Assembly (NCBI GenBank): GCA_013178095.1
Contig: JABLXK010000014.1
Coordinates: forward strand, 1-64,000
Length of the DNA: 64,000 nt
Direction: 5' to 3'
DNA from: Anaerolineae bacterium
Lineage (GTDB): Bacteria; Chloroflexota; Anaerolineae; Anaerolineales; Anaerolineaceae
Shown here: piece after piece, positions 42,743 to 51,959 of the stretch
Position numbering within the stretch: position 1 is the stretch's first letter
Layout of the letters: each line of letters begins with the position of its first letter
Notes under the pieces: generated by a model
What the model was told of the DNA's origin: nothing
The model's database searches: none
The model's input: the letters and a program-made list of their open reading frames with translations, nothing else
Program-made: the position numbers and the translations under genes

Positions 42743-43924
42743 ATGGGTAAAAAAAGCAGGTATTTAAATGGGATCTCTCTATTGCTTCTGTTAACGCTGG
42801 CTGCCTGCGGAAAAATCGCGGAGAGTATCCTGACCATCGGCCCGGGATTATCCACCCCCGAATACGCTGCCACGCCGGTAAAAACGTACGCAACGCCCCT
42901 GCCTGAATTTAAACCGCTGCAGTTCGCCTGGTTTTACAAACCGCCGGGTAAAAATGCCGACCTCGGCGCAGTCGCGGCCAATTTTTCCATACTGATCCTG
43001 ACCCGCAATGATGAGTTGGAACGTTCCAACCTGCGGGACATGGGCTATACCGGCCCCATCCTGCAATACTTGCGCTTTGAAGCCATCATGGACCCCTCCG
43101 GCTGCACCGCCAAACCCTTCCAAAACCAGGCCGCTCACCTGGAAGGGGATTATTGCCAACTGGCGCAGCAGCACCCGGATTGGTTTTTGAAGGACATCAA
43201 CGGGAGAAATATTCGCTATGACCAATCGCAATACGTTTTCATGGATCCGGGCAATCCGCAATGGCAGGCTTTTTATCTGGACAAGGTCAAAGGCTTTCAA
43301 TCCGATCCGGGTTGGTCGGGATTATTTCTGGATAATGTCGATGGCAGCCTGGGCCGCTTTGAAGATATGCATTCCCTTTTGGCAAATTACGCGGATGACG
43401 CTGAGTACCAGCAGGCAATCATTTCTTTTCTTAAGTCTCTTTACACCAACTACTTCGCGCCTTCCGGGAAGCCGCTTTTCGCTAATATTCCCTACCTGAA
43501 GGATGCCAATGCCTGGTTTGCCTATCTGCAATACCTGGACGGAGCCATGCTGGAATCCTTCGCGGCTGATTGGGATCGCGGGTATCTGAGTGAGCAGGAT
43601 TGGCTCGCTCAACTCGACCTGGTTGAGAAAACCCAGGCGCTCGGCAAACGCGTCATCCTGGTCACCCAGGGGAGCGCTGCCGATCAACAGCGCATGCAAT
43701 ATGGCCTGGCTTCCTTTTTGCTGGTTAACCAGGGTCTGGCGTATTTCCGCTATAGCAATGATGAAGCGTATAACGATTTGTGGTGGTATCCGCAGTTTGA
43801 GATTGACCTCGGCCAGCCCCTGGGTCCGCGTTATGCGGAGAATGGCCTATGGCGGCGCGATTTCGAAAAGGGATTTGTGCGGGTGAACCCGGACCAACAT
43901 TCCTCCGAGGTCATCACCGATTAA
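42743..43924 (+). CDS. Putative glycoside hydrolase (GHL15-like) lipoprotein
   Basis: This 393-aa protein has a lipobox LTLAACGK followed by a TIM-barrel-like domain with LQFAWFYKPPG, LILTRNDELERSN, YLRFEAIMDPSG, HPDWFLKDINGR, FMDPGNPQWQAFYLDKV and GLFLDNVDGS. This series is typical of the hypothetical glycosyl hydrolase family 15 domain. The acidic residues in LDNVDG and in MLESFAADW are candidates for catalysis. The substrate is unknown; it may act on surface polysaccharide. Its 3' end overlaps the convergent membrane-protein gene by 11 nt. Confidence 0.72.
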   Translation: MGKKSRYLNGISLLLLLTLAACGKIAESILTIGPGLSTPEYAATPVKTYATPLPEFKPLQFAWFYKPPGKNADLGAVAANFSILILTRNDELERSNLRDMGYTGPILQYLRFEAIMDPSGCTAKPFQNQAAHLEGDYCQLAQQHPDWFLKDINGRNIRYDQSQYVFMDPGNPQWQAFYLDKVKGFQSDPGWSGLFLDNVDGSLGRFEDMHSLLANYADDAEYQQAIISFLKSLYTNYFAPSGKPLFANIPYLKDANAWFAYLQYLDGAMLESFAADWDRGYLSEQDWLAQLDLVEKTQALGKRVILVTQGSAADQQRMQYGLASFLLVNQGLAYFRYSNDEAYNDLWWYPQFEIDLGQPLGPRYAENGLWRRDFEKGFVRVNPDQHSSEVITD

Positions 43925-44507
43925 CTGCCGCTATTTTTCCCGTTCGGATCAAGTTCCGGGATTTGTAAATAACGGTGGCTGTCCAAAACAGGTATCCGCC
44001 CATTTTGCAGCTTTCTTCGATTATCTTAACCGTCCCCTGCAATCCCCCAGACAAGGCAATCTTGTCGGTCAACAAATCAGCCGCGAGCGATAAGGCAAAC
44101 CAGGCGCCCGCACAGAAAAACAAGCATGTTTTCTGGTCGAAGAGCTGCTCCTGAAAGATAATCACAAATAAACCGAAAGGAATGAGGTAAGCAAGATAAA
44201 TACTGCGTTCTCCCACCTGAAAGATGCCGGTGATAACCCGTTCGTACAGCAGAAAGCAATCATCCAGCGCCAGGTACAGGCTGATCAGAGCCAACCCCAG
44301 CACCGCCAGGCTTTCGCGGCTTGCACCGAGAACTGGACGAAAGGTGAGCGCTAAAATCACAGCGCCCGCCCCCAGCATCAGGATGCCCGCGCCGATCAGG
44401 GTGCTGAAGCCAATGAATTGGCTGGCGCCCAATACGGACGCGCTGTCTTCAATCAGGTAATTTAGCGGTATGGAAAATGCTTTGCTGATTCCCCAGGTGA
44501 GCAGCAT
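43914..44507 (-). CDS. Polytopic membrane protein of unknown function, unusual start
   Basis: This 197-aa protein has about six hydrophobic segments (FIGFSTLIGAGILMLGAGAV; LAVLGLALISLYLALDDCFL; YLIPFGLFVIIFQ). No family was recognised. ATG 44507 falls inside a hydrophobic helix. The open frame continues upstream for 17 or more codons (KQYIKPILFLSLILAAI) without ATG, GTG or TTG, back to a stop near 44571. The true start may be ATT 44561 or a CTG. The 3' end overlaps the GHL15 gene by 11 nt. Confidence 0.6.
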   Translation of the reverse strand: MLLTWGISKAFSIPLNYLIEDSASVLGASQFIGFSTLIGAGILMLGAGAVILALTFRPVLGASRESLAVLGLALISLYLALDDCFLLYERVITGIFQVGERSIYLAYLIPFGLFVIIFQEQLFDQKTCLFFCAGAWFALSLAADLLTDKIALSGGLQGTVKIIEESCKMGGYLFWTATVIYKSRNLIRTGKIAAVNR

Positions 44508-44612
44508 AATGGCTGCCAGGATTAAAGACAGAAACAGGATTGGTTTTATGTATTGTTTAATTTGTTCGGCTTATTTAATGTTCATATAATCTTCTCCGGC
44601 TATAATTGCGTC

Positions 44613-45392
44613 ATGGATGCTTTATCGGTTGCGGAAATTCAATTGTTCATTCAGGCCTTCATCCAATCCTTTGAATCAGCCTACGACAGCAGTCACCGGC
44701 ATGTTGAGGGAACTGATATCTTTTATTATGGCCCCGAATTTTCGGCTTCGCCGCACGAGGTCGTGCCGTATCAATCCATCCTGTTCGGTTTGAATAAAAC
44801 TCCCGAAGAACTGCACGCGCTCGCCCGCACGAATAAATTTCTCGGCGACGGCTCCTATGCCCTCCAGGTATTTCACCGGGAATCCGATCTGGGCATGCTC
44901 AAACTGCGCTTCCAGGCTTTGGGTTATCAATATTTTCTGCCCAACCTGCTGCAATCCATTGAGCTGCCCGCCGCCGGAGAAGCCCCCGCGCTAGCCATCG
45001 ATCTGGTGAGCAATACCCGGCAGGTGGATCTTATCAATGCCACCTTTTCCAATTTCAAACCCTTTCCCGCGAAATTGGCCGGCGCGCAAGGCTGCAGCGC
45101 CTTTTTCGCCCAAATCGACCATCAAGCCGCCGGTTGGGGTTATCTGGTTTATCCCGATGCCGATACCGCTTACGTCGGCGGCATGTTCACAGCTCCGGCT
45201 TTCCGCCAGCGCGGTGTTGCCAGCGCCATCCTCAACCATATGCACCGCTTTGCTTTCGAAAAAGGAGTAGGAAAAATCCTGCTGGTACCCTCTTTCATGG
45301 CCTGGAACTTCTATAGCCGGCGTGGTTACCGCACGATCGCTCATTTTTCCACTTTTCTTCCTTCAGAAGAAAGCATGTCCGCCAATAAGTGA
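44613..45392 (+). CDS. GNAT-family N-acetyltransferase
   Basis: The C-terminal half of this 259-aa protein is a GNAT domain: AYVGGMFTAPAFRQRGVAS (acetyl-CoA loop QRGVAS), followed by AILNHMHRFAFEKGVGKILL and FYSRRGYR. The N-terminal half has no recognised motif. The acceptor is unknown. ATG 44613 is preferred to 44553, which lies upstream in AT-rich promoter-like DNA. Its last 52 nt overlap the convergent phosphopantetheinyl transferase gene. Confidence 0.8.
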   Translation: MDALSVAEIQLFIQAFIQSFESAYDSSHRHVEGTDIFYYGPEFSASPHEVVPYQSILFGLNKTPEELHALARTNKFLGDGSYALQVFHRESDLGMLKLRFQALGYQYFLPNLLQSIELPAAGEAPALAIDLVSNTRQVDLINATFSNFKPFPAKLAGAQGCSAFFAQIDHQAAGWGYLVYPDADTAYVGGMFTAPAFRQRGVASAILNHMHRFAFEKGVGKILLVPSFMAWNFYSRRGYRTIAHFSTFLPSEESMSANK

Positions 45393-46147
45393 GCCTCCAG
45401 CCGATAAAGCCGTGCCTCCCTGGCGCTTCCAAAAACTGCCAGCCATCCGCAGGTTTCCGCCGGCAGCGGCAATTTTCTCAAGCGGCACTCGCGGAATTCA
45501 AAGAAACAGCCATTCTCCCGCATGCCCCTGACGGTTCCGCTCGATATCGCTTCCAGTGTGTTCACCTGGCTGGGATGGATCGCCAGCCCGCATCCAGCGG
45601 CTTTAAGCAGGGCTTCCTTGGCGCACCAACAATCGAGGAATTGCGCGCCTTGCCGCTCGGTTGACGTCCCGATCCAGGCTGAATATTCTTCCAGCGAGAG
45701 GTATGTGCGCGCCAGGCGCTTCAAATCCAGCATCGCCTGGACTTTTTCAGCATCGATGCCCACCTCGCAGTCGCAGCCGAAAGCGATCAAACTTGCATTT
45801 TCTGTGTGGGTCAGGTTGAATGAAAGCCTTTGGGTTTGCTCCCGCCCAGCCAATTGCGGTTTGCCTTGCGCCCCAGCCTTGAATTCAATCGAAGCGGCCG
45901 ATTGCTGCAGCAACTTTGCCAGCAGGCAATGCAAAACCCCGTGGCTGAGTATAAATTCCTGCCTGGCTTTATCATTCAAAAATCGTTCGCGCCGGCTTTT
46001 TTCGTCGACTGACAGCAGCTTTCCCATTGGCCGCGTGAAGTGAGTAAACTCCTTCGGGGAAAATTGCCACACGGCAATTTCGCCCGGCTTCAATCCTGGC
46101 ACTGTATCGGGTATTTCCCAACCGCCCCGGATCAAATCATCGCTCAT
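45341..46147 (-). CDS. Sfp-type 4'-phosphopantetheinyl transferase
   Basis: This 268-aa protein has LSFNLTHTENASLIAFG, VGIDAEKV (Mg-binding Asp/Glu) and FLDCWCAKEALLKAAGCGL (W-x-x-KEA). The length fits the Sfp/Gsp class that activates carrier domains of secondary metabolism. It would load the two T domains of the NRPS encoded upstream, with which it overlaps by 11 nt, so the two are translated together. It is the last gene of the 45-64 kb block. Confidence 0.88.
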   Translation of the reverse strand: MSDDLIRGGWEIPDTVPGLKPGEIAVWQFSPKEFTHFTRPMGKLLSVDEKSRRERFLNDKARQEFILSHGVLHCLLAKLLQQSAASIEFKAGAQGKPQLAGREQTQRLSFNLTHTENASLIAFGCDCEVGIDAEKVQAMLDLKRLARTYLSLEEYSAWIGTSTERQGAQFLDCWCAKEALLKAAGCGLAIHPSQVNTLEAISSGTVRGMRENGCFFEFRECRLRKLPLPAETCGWLAVFGSAREARLYRLEAHLLADMLSSEGRKVEK

Positions 46148-49100
46148 TTTGCTGTTGCTGCTCTACGCTTTCAAGAGCCCGCCTGAGCGCCGCCGCCAGG
46201 CTGCGCACGTAAGGCTCGACCATGATGGAATTGTGATTGCCTTCGCAGGTATAAACGATCAGACCTCTCAATGCCAGCCGGCGCCATAGCGGTTCCGGCC
46301 GCACCATCTCGCTCCACTCCCGCTGCCTGGCTTTGAAATAGGTTACCTTGCCGGCGTATGGCCTGGTCACGTATGCATCCAACGCACGCTGGTTGATTGT
46401 CTCCACTTTTTGGAATGCCGGCGGCTTGCGCAACCAGCGCTCACGGTCGGCCTGCTCCTGCGGATTGACGTATTTCGTGCGGCGCGCAAACGCCCTCAAC
46501 CGGCCGCTCACGACGCCGATGGTTTTTTTGAAGTAATCGACTTTCTTGGGCAGGCTTAACCGCAGCCACTTTCCTGCGATGAATCCCAACCGCTCCACGC
46601 GGTCAAACGCAATCACCAATTTTCCGGGTTTGAGCTCCGGCGGCAGATTTTCCATCACCACCGTGTCGAACATCGCCAGCAGCGCCGTCTTCTCCCCGGC
46701 TGCGGATAGCTGCTGGGCCATTTCGTATGCCACTGTTCCGCCGAATGAATATCCTCCCAGGTAATAAGGTCCGTGCGGTTGTACTTCGCGGATTTCTTTC
46801 AGGTAAAGCGCGGCCATTTCCTCCACACTTTCCAAAGGCCTGGTCTTGCCGTCCACCCCCTGCGCGCGTAGTCCGTAAATGGGCCGGTCCAAATCCGCCA
46901 GGTAAGCGCTCAGGCTCCGGTAACTCAGGACGTCCCCGCCGATGGCATGCACCAAAAATATCGGGGGCTGGCTGCCGCCGTCTTTCAGTTTGACCAGGGA
47001 TTTCCACGAAGGATTCCAGCCGGAAGCGCTGATTGCTTTGGCCAAATCGCGGATAGTTGGGTTTTCCAATAGCGCCACCAGCGGCACGGAGACTCCAAAC
47101 CGGCTTTCAACCTCAGTCATCATGCGCGCGGCCAACAGCGAATGGCCGCCGATCTCAAAGAAGTTATCCTCCACGCCGATTGTTTGCCTGCCGAGCATCT
47201 CCTGCCAGATTGCCAGCATTTTCTCTTCTGCCGGGGTCTCGGGTCCCTTTTGCGTTTTTTGGCCGGTGACCTTGGCCCAATCCGGCTCGGGCAGGGCTTG
47301 TTTGTCGATTTTTCGGTTTGGAGAAAGCGGCAATTCCTTTAATATTTGATAAAAAGCTGGCTGCATGTATTTCGGCAGCCGGGTGTTCATGTGGCTGCGA
47401 AGCTGCACCTCATCCACGCTGCTGCCCTTGTCCGCCACCAGGTAAGCCACTAATTGCTCTGTCTTTGAAGGATCGCTGCGCTTGACTACCACCGCGTCGG
47501 AGATTCCTTTGAACTGCATCAAGGCGGTTTCTATCTCACCGGGTTCGATGCGAAAGCCCCTGATCTTGATCTGTTCATCGCTGCGCCCCAGGTATTCCAG
47601 CGCACCGTCCGGCCGCCACAGGACAATGTCGCCGGTTTTGTATACCCTGCCGCCCGCTCCGCCAATGGGATCAGGCAGGAAACGTTCCGCCGTCAGGTCC
47701 GGCCGGTTGAGGTAGCCCCGCGCCAGGCAATCGCCCCCGATGTACAGCTCGCCGGCCGCTCCCTTCGGCGCCAGCCGCATGCGTTCATCCAGCACGTAAA
47801 GCTTGACATTGTCGATCGCTTTGCCGATCGGGGCTTCGCGCTGGCCGTATTGCGCGCGTTCCTGCGCTGTCAACCGGCAGCGCGTGACCACGCAGGTGCA
47901 CTCTGTCAATCCGTAAGTGTTTTGCAAATCGATGGACTCGAATCCCAGGCGGTGCCAGGTGTTCAGGTGCGCCGGCGAAACCCTTTCCCCGCCGATGATG
48001 ATCATACGCAGCGTTTCCGGTAATTTTTCGCGGCTCTTCTCCAGGTACTGCACCAATTCCTGCCAGAAAGCCGTGGGCAGATCCAGTATGGTGAGACCCC
48101 ATTCGCGGCAGCGCTGCAGGAAATGCGGAATGGAATCCAGCATATCGGTTGAACGCAGCGCCAGCATGGCGCCGCTGCAAAGCGTCGGGAAGATTTCCTC
48201 CGCCGAGGTGTCGAAATTCAATGAAGCGAACTGCAGCATGCGGTCCCCGGGATGGATCCCGTATTGGCGCATAGTGCTGGTGGTGAAATTGACCAGCGGG
48301 CGGTGTTCCACCATCACGCCTTTCGGTTTTCCGGTGGAACCGGAAGTGTAGATGCAGTAAGCCAGATCTTCAGCTTTCACGCCGGCGGATATGGCTCCAT
48401 CCGCCTGGGCGTCGATCTCTTGCGCAGCACGGTCGAAGCGCACAACTTTTGCGGCAGCCGGTGGTAAATGGCTAAAGGTATCCGAATCGGTGAGGATGAT
48501 GGCCGGCTTCGCATCCTTCACAATATTCAGCAAGTGTTCCTGCGGGTAGGCTGGATCCAGGGGCAGGTACGCGCCGCCGGCTTTCAACACCGCCAGCATA
48601 GCTATGATGGTACTCTCAGTCTTGGGCAAATTCAGGCCCACCAGATTACCAGGCTGCAATCCCATGCCGATCAACCAATGGGCGGTTTGGTTGGCTTTGC
48701 GGTTGAGTTCGGCGTAAGTCAGGGTTTGCCCGTTGTGAAAAACGGCTGCCGCTCGCGGGGTTTCTTCAACTTGTCTCTCGAATAGTTCATGGATCGGGGT
48801 GTCCCGCGGATAAGGGGCGCTGCCCCCGCTCCACGCCAATAATTCGCGCTCTTCATCCGCCGTCAGGATCGAATATTCCGCGATGGATTTCCCGGGGCTT
48901 TGCATGGCTTGCTGAAGTATATATTTGAAATGCGCCGTCAATTCCTGAATGGTCGCTGGATTGAATAGATCGGTGTTGTATTCAAAGGCAAACTGCAATC
49001 CGCCTGCGTCCTGGTTAAATTCAACGTTCAAGTCGTAGGTGACCGTGCCGGTCTCGAAATCGAAGTATTTGAAAGTAATTTCTCCATCATTCGAGTTGCA

Positions 49101-51959
49101 TTTGGGAATGTTCACGAAATTGAAGACGATCCCAAACAGCGTTCTCTGGCTGCGGTCACGCTTCACCCGTGCGGCTTCGATGACCTTTTCGATGGGCGCT
49201 TCCTGGTTGGCTTGCGCTTCCATCACGGTTGCCGCGGCCCGCGCCGCCAGTTCGTTGAAATTCGGGCTGTCGGATAGATCCAGTTTAAGCACCACGCCGT
49301 TCACGAATGGTCCCATGATGCTTTCCACCTCCGCCAAAACACGGTTGGCGAAAAATGAGCCGATCTGGATAACCTGTTCATGGGTGTGGCGGGAAAGCAT
49401 AAGGCAGAAAGCGGATAGCAATATGGGGAACAGGGTTATGCTATGCCTGCGGCTGTAATCCGTCAATTGTTTGAATAAATTACCGTCGATTTTTAACCAA
49501 ACCGTATCCGCGTTGAAACTCTGCGCCAATGGACGAGCGTGGTCGCTGGGTAGTTGGGTGATCGCGGTTTCATCGGAGATTTTCTTTTTCCAATAATCCA
49601 GTTGAGGGCTGATGCGCCGCTCGAATTGCTCCGACTTTTGCCAGCAGGCAAAATCGGCATAAGTGTGAATGGCCGCTTTAGGGAAGTCCGCTTTGCGGGC
49701 ATTAAGCCGGTAGATTTCTGCCAGGTCGCTGCGGAAAATCTCGGCTGACCAGCCGTCCGTGATGATGTGGTGGATGATCACTGCCAGCGCGGCTTTCCGT
49801 GGACCGAGCTTATAAAGGATCAGCCGGAATGGCGGAGCTGTGTGGATATTAAAGACCTTGAGGTTCGAGGCTGTAATAGCCTGCTTCAATTCAACCTGCG
49901 GGTCTTTTTTGCCGGATAGATCCACCGTGCTCAACGGCAGGTCAATCTCCGGCAGCACTTCCTGGTAAGGCTGGCCGTCCTCTTCGAGGAACACCGTGCG
50001 CAGGATGGCATGTCGGGCGATCAGTTCGCGCAAACTGCGTATCAATATCTCATTATCCAACTCCCCCTCGATCAGCAGCGCGAAAGACGAATGCAGCGAA
50101 GGGTTATCCGGCTCACTCCGGGATAAGAACCACATCCGCTCCTGGCTGTAGGAAAGCGGGATCCTGTCGCTGTTGCAGCGCGGGATTTGCGTTCGGATGG
50201 CTGCGCTGTCGGTTGCCCGGGATTCATCCAACCTGGCTGCCAATTCCTGGATGGTCTCGCATTGGTAAAAATCAGGGAATGCAATCTCCAATCCGAACCG
50301 CTCGCGGATTCTGGCGAGTATGCTTGCCGCTTGCAGGGAATTGCCGCCCAGGTCGAAAAAACCGCTTTCCAAGCCGAAGGTATCGTCATGGAATATTTCC
50401 TGGAAGATGCGCAACAGGTCGGCTTCCCGGCTGCCCTGCGGGGGCATGATCTTTTGCTTTATCCCGCCGGCTGGGTCCGGCAGCAAGGCGCGATCGATTT
50501 TCCCGTTTTCAGTAACAGGGAATTGCACAACCTGCACGTAAGCTGCCGGCAGCAGGCTTTGCGGGAGCAAATCCTTTAAAAAAGATTTCAAATCGCGCAA
50601 ATCGATGGTTTGTCCGTGGCTGGCAGTGTAATAGGCGATGATTTGCTTTCTGCCCTGCCGTTCGCGCGCCACAACACAAGCCTGGTTGATTTGAGGGAAG
50701 CGGTTCAGCGCGGTTTCGATTTCGGATAACTCCACGCGAAAACCATCGATCTTGATTTGTTGGTCTTTCCTTCCGATAAATTCCAGGTTTCCATCCGGCA
50801 ATTCGCGGGCATAATCGCCGCTGCGGTAGCATCTCTCCTTTTTATCGAAAGGATCATTGACAAATTTCTCGGTCGTCAGCGCCGCGTCCGCGTAATATCC
50901 TCTTCCCACTCCCGCGCCGCAAATCAGGATTTCTCCTTCGTCTCCCTTTTTTACCGGTTTGAACTGCTCGTCGATCAAATGAACCTGGTAGCCGTCCACC
51001 GCTTTGCCGATCGGAGTGCGCCGCTCCGCTTCAATCGCGCTTATAAACTCGTAAAAAGTGGCGCAGATCGCGGTTTCGGTTGGGCCGTAACCATTGATGA
51101 TTTTCAGACCGGGAAGGATTTCCTTTAACGCCTGCAATGTCTTCTGCTGAATAGGTTCCACGCCCACCAGCAGCCGCTCCAGAACCGGTTGGGTCTCCAT
51201 TTTTTCGATTTCACGGATGAAATCGGCCAGCAGCAGCGGCGGCAGATAGGCGCTTTTGATACTCTGACTGGCAATATATCGCGCCAATTCCGGTGTCATT
51301 TCAGGATGGTCGATCAGGTGCAATGTCCCGCCGAAACAGAGCATAGCGTATATCTCCCAAACTGAAACGTCAAAGCCGATTGAAACCAGCGCGCTGCCGG
51401 ATAATTCGGGTCCGGCCGGAGCGATTTTCTCGAAACCGTTCAGCATCGCCATCACGTTGCGCTGCTCGATCATCACGCCCTTCGGCTTACCGGTGGAGCC
51501 GGATGTAAACATCACGTACGCCAATTGATTAGCGCTCCGTTCGGGCAGTTGCTGTCCGGACTCGTGCGCTTCTGAGATCGCTTTGCTGATCGGAACAGTC
51601 CGCCAAGAAGTTGTTTTTAACGGAACGGCGAATTCATCCTCCAGCACAACGCTTATTTTCGCGTCTTCGATAATCGCCTGTTTTCGCCCTTCCGGCCAAT
51701 TCGCGGGCAGCGGGACGTAAGCCCCGCCTGCCAGCATTACCGCCAGCATGCCCGTGATACTGTCAATCGATCGTGTTCCGTGAATTCCAACCAACTGCTC
51801 TTGCGTGAGGTGGAATTCTTTTCGTAAATATGCCGCCAACGCCCGAGCGCGCTGCGCCAATGCAGCGTAAGTGATATTCCGTTCATTGTGGATGATGGCA
51901 ATCCGTTCTGCATGCAGTTTTGATTGCTCGAGGAATCGATCGATCAGTAACGTACTCAT
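46137..51959 (-). CDS. Two-module nonribosomal peptide synthetase (A-T-C-A-T-TE)
   Basis: This 1940-aa protein has: A1 about 1-500 (FTSGSTGKPKGV at 151-162, YGPTET at 291-296, NGKIDR at 485-490); T1 with LGGNSL, Ser541; C about 600-1030 with HHIITDG at 730-736; A2 about 1055-1560 (YTSGSTGKPKGV; NRKIDK); T2 with IGGHSL, Ser1607; TE about 1665-1930 with GGYSFGG (Ser1738) and a GNH histidine near the end. There is no starter C or epimerase, so it should build and release a dipeptide or a related condensate. In A2, Glu1254 and Asp1293 fall at selectivity positions and suggest a basic side chain; A1 is unclear. The start overlaps the upstream glycosyltransferase stop (ATGA). Confidence 0.93.
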   Translation of the reverse strand: MSTLLIDRFLEQSKLHAERIAIIHNERNITYAALAQRARALAAYLRKEFHLTQEQLVGIHGTRSIDSITGMLAVMLAGGAYVPLPANWPEGRKQAIIEDAKISVVLEDEFAVPLKTTSWRTVPISKAISEAHESGQQLPERSANQLAYVMFTSGSTGKPKGVMIEQRNVMAMLNGFEKIAPAGPELSGSALVSIGFDVSVWEIYAMLCFGGTLHLIDHPEMTPELARYIASQSIKSAYLPPLLLADFIREIEKMETQPVLERLLVGVEPIQQKTLQALKEILPGLKIINGYGPTETAICATFYEFISAIEAERRTPIGKAVDGYQVHLIDEQFKPVKKGDEGEILICGAGVGRGYYADAALTTEKFVNDPFDKKERCYRSGDYARELPDGNLEFIGRKDQQIKIDGFRVELSEIETALNRFPQINQACVVARERQGRKQIIAYYTASHGQTIDLRDLKSFLKDLLPQSLLPAAYVQVVQFPVTENGKIDRALLPDPAGGIKQKIMPPQGSREADLLRIFQEIFHDDTFGLESGFFDLGGNSLQAASILARIRERFGLEIAFPDFYQCETIQELAARLDESRATDSAAIRTQIPRCNSDRIPLSYSQERMWFLSRSEPDNPSLHSSFALLIEGELDNEILIRSLRELIARHAILRTVFLEEDGQPYQEVLPEIDLPLSTVDLSGKKDPQVELKQAITASNLKVFNIHTAPPFRLILYKLGPRKAALAVIIHHIITDGWSAEIFRSDLAEIYRLNARKADFPKAAIHTYADFACWQKSEQFERRISPQLDYWKKKISDETAITQLPSDHARPLAQSFNADTVWLKIDGNLFKQLTDYSRRHSITLFPILLSAFCLMLSRHTHEQVIQIGSFFANRVLAEVESIMGPFVNGVVLKLDLSDSPNFNELAARAAATVMEAQANQEAPIEKVIEAARVKRDRSQRTLFGIVFNFVNIPKCNSNDGEITFKYFDFETGTVTYDLNVEFNQDAGGLQFAFEYNTDLFNPATIQELTAHFKYILQQAMQSPGKSIAEYSILTADEERELLAWSGGSAPYPRDTPIHELFERQVEETPRAAAVFHNGQTLTYAELNRKANQTAHWLIGMGLQPGNLVGLNLPKTESTIIAMLAVLKAGGAYLPLDPAYPQEHLLNIVKDAKPAIILTDSDTFSHLPPAAAKVVRFDRAAQEIDAQADGAISAGVKAEDLAYCIYTSGSTGKPKGVMVEHRPLVNFTTSTMRQYGIHPGDRMLQFASLNFDTSAEEIFPTLCSGAMLALRSTDMLDSIPHFLQRCREWGLTILDLPTAFWQELVQYLEKSREKLPETLRMIIIGGERVSPAHLNTWHRLGFESIDLQNTYGLTECTCVVTRCRLTAQERAQYGQREAPIGKAIDNVKLYVLDERMRLAPKGAAGELYIGGDCLARGYLNRPDLTAERFLPDPIGGAGGRVYKTGDIVLWRPDGALEYLGRSDEQIKIRGFRIEPGEIETALMQFKGISDAVVVKRSDPSKTEQLVAYLVADKGSSVDEVQLRSHMNTRLPKYMQPAFYQILKELPLSPNRKIDKQALPEPDWAKVTGQKTQKGPETPAEEKMLAIWQEMLGRQTIGVEDNFFEIGGHSLLAARMMTEVESRFGVSVPLVALLENPTIRDLAKAISASGWNPSWKSLVKLKDGGSQPPIFLVHAIGGDVLSYRSLSAYLADLDRPIYGLRAQGVDGKTRPLESVEEMAALYLKEIREVQPHGPYYLGGYSFGGTVAYEMAQQLSAAGEKTALLAMFDTVVMENLPPELKPGKLVIAFDRVERLGFIAGKWLRLSLPKKVDYFKKTIGVVSGRLRAFARRTKYVNPQEQADRERWLRKPPAFQKVETINQRALDAYVTRPYAGKVTYFKARQREWSEMVRPEPLWRRLALRGLIVYTCEGNHNSIMVEPYVRSLAAALRRALESVEQQQQNER

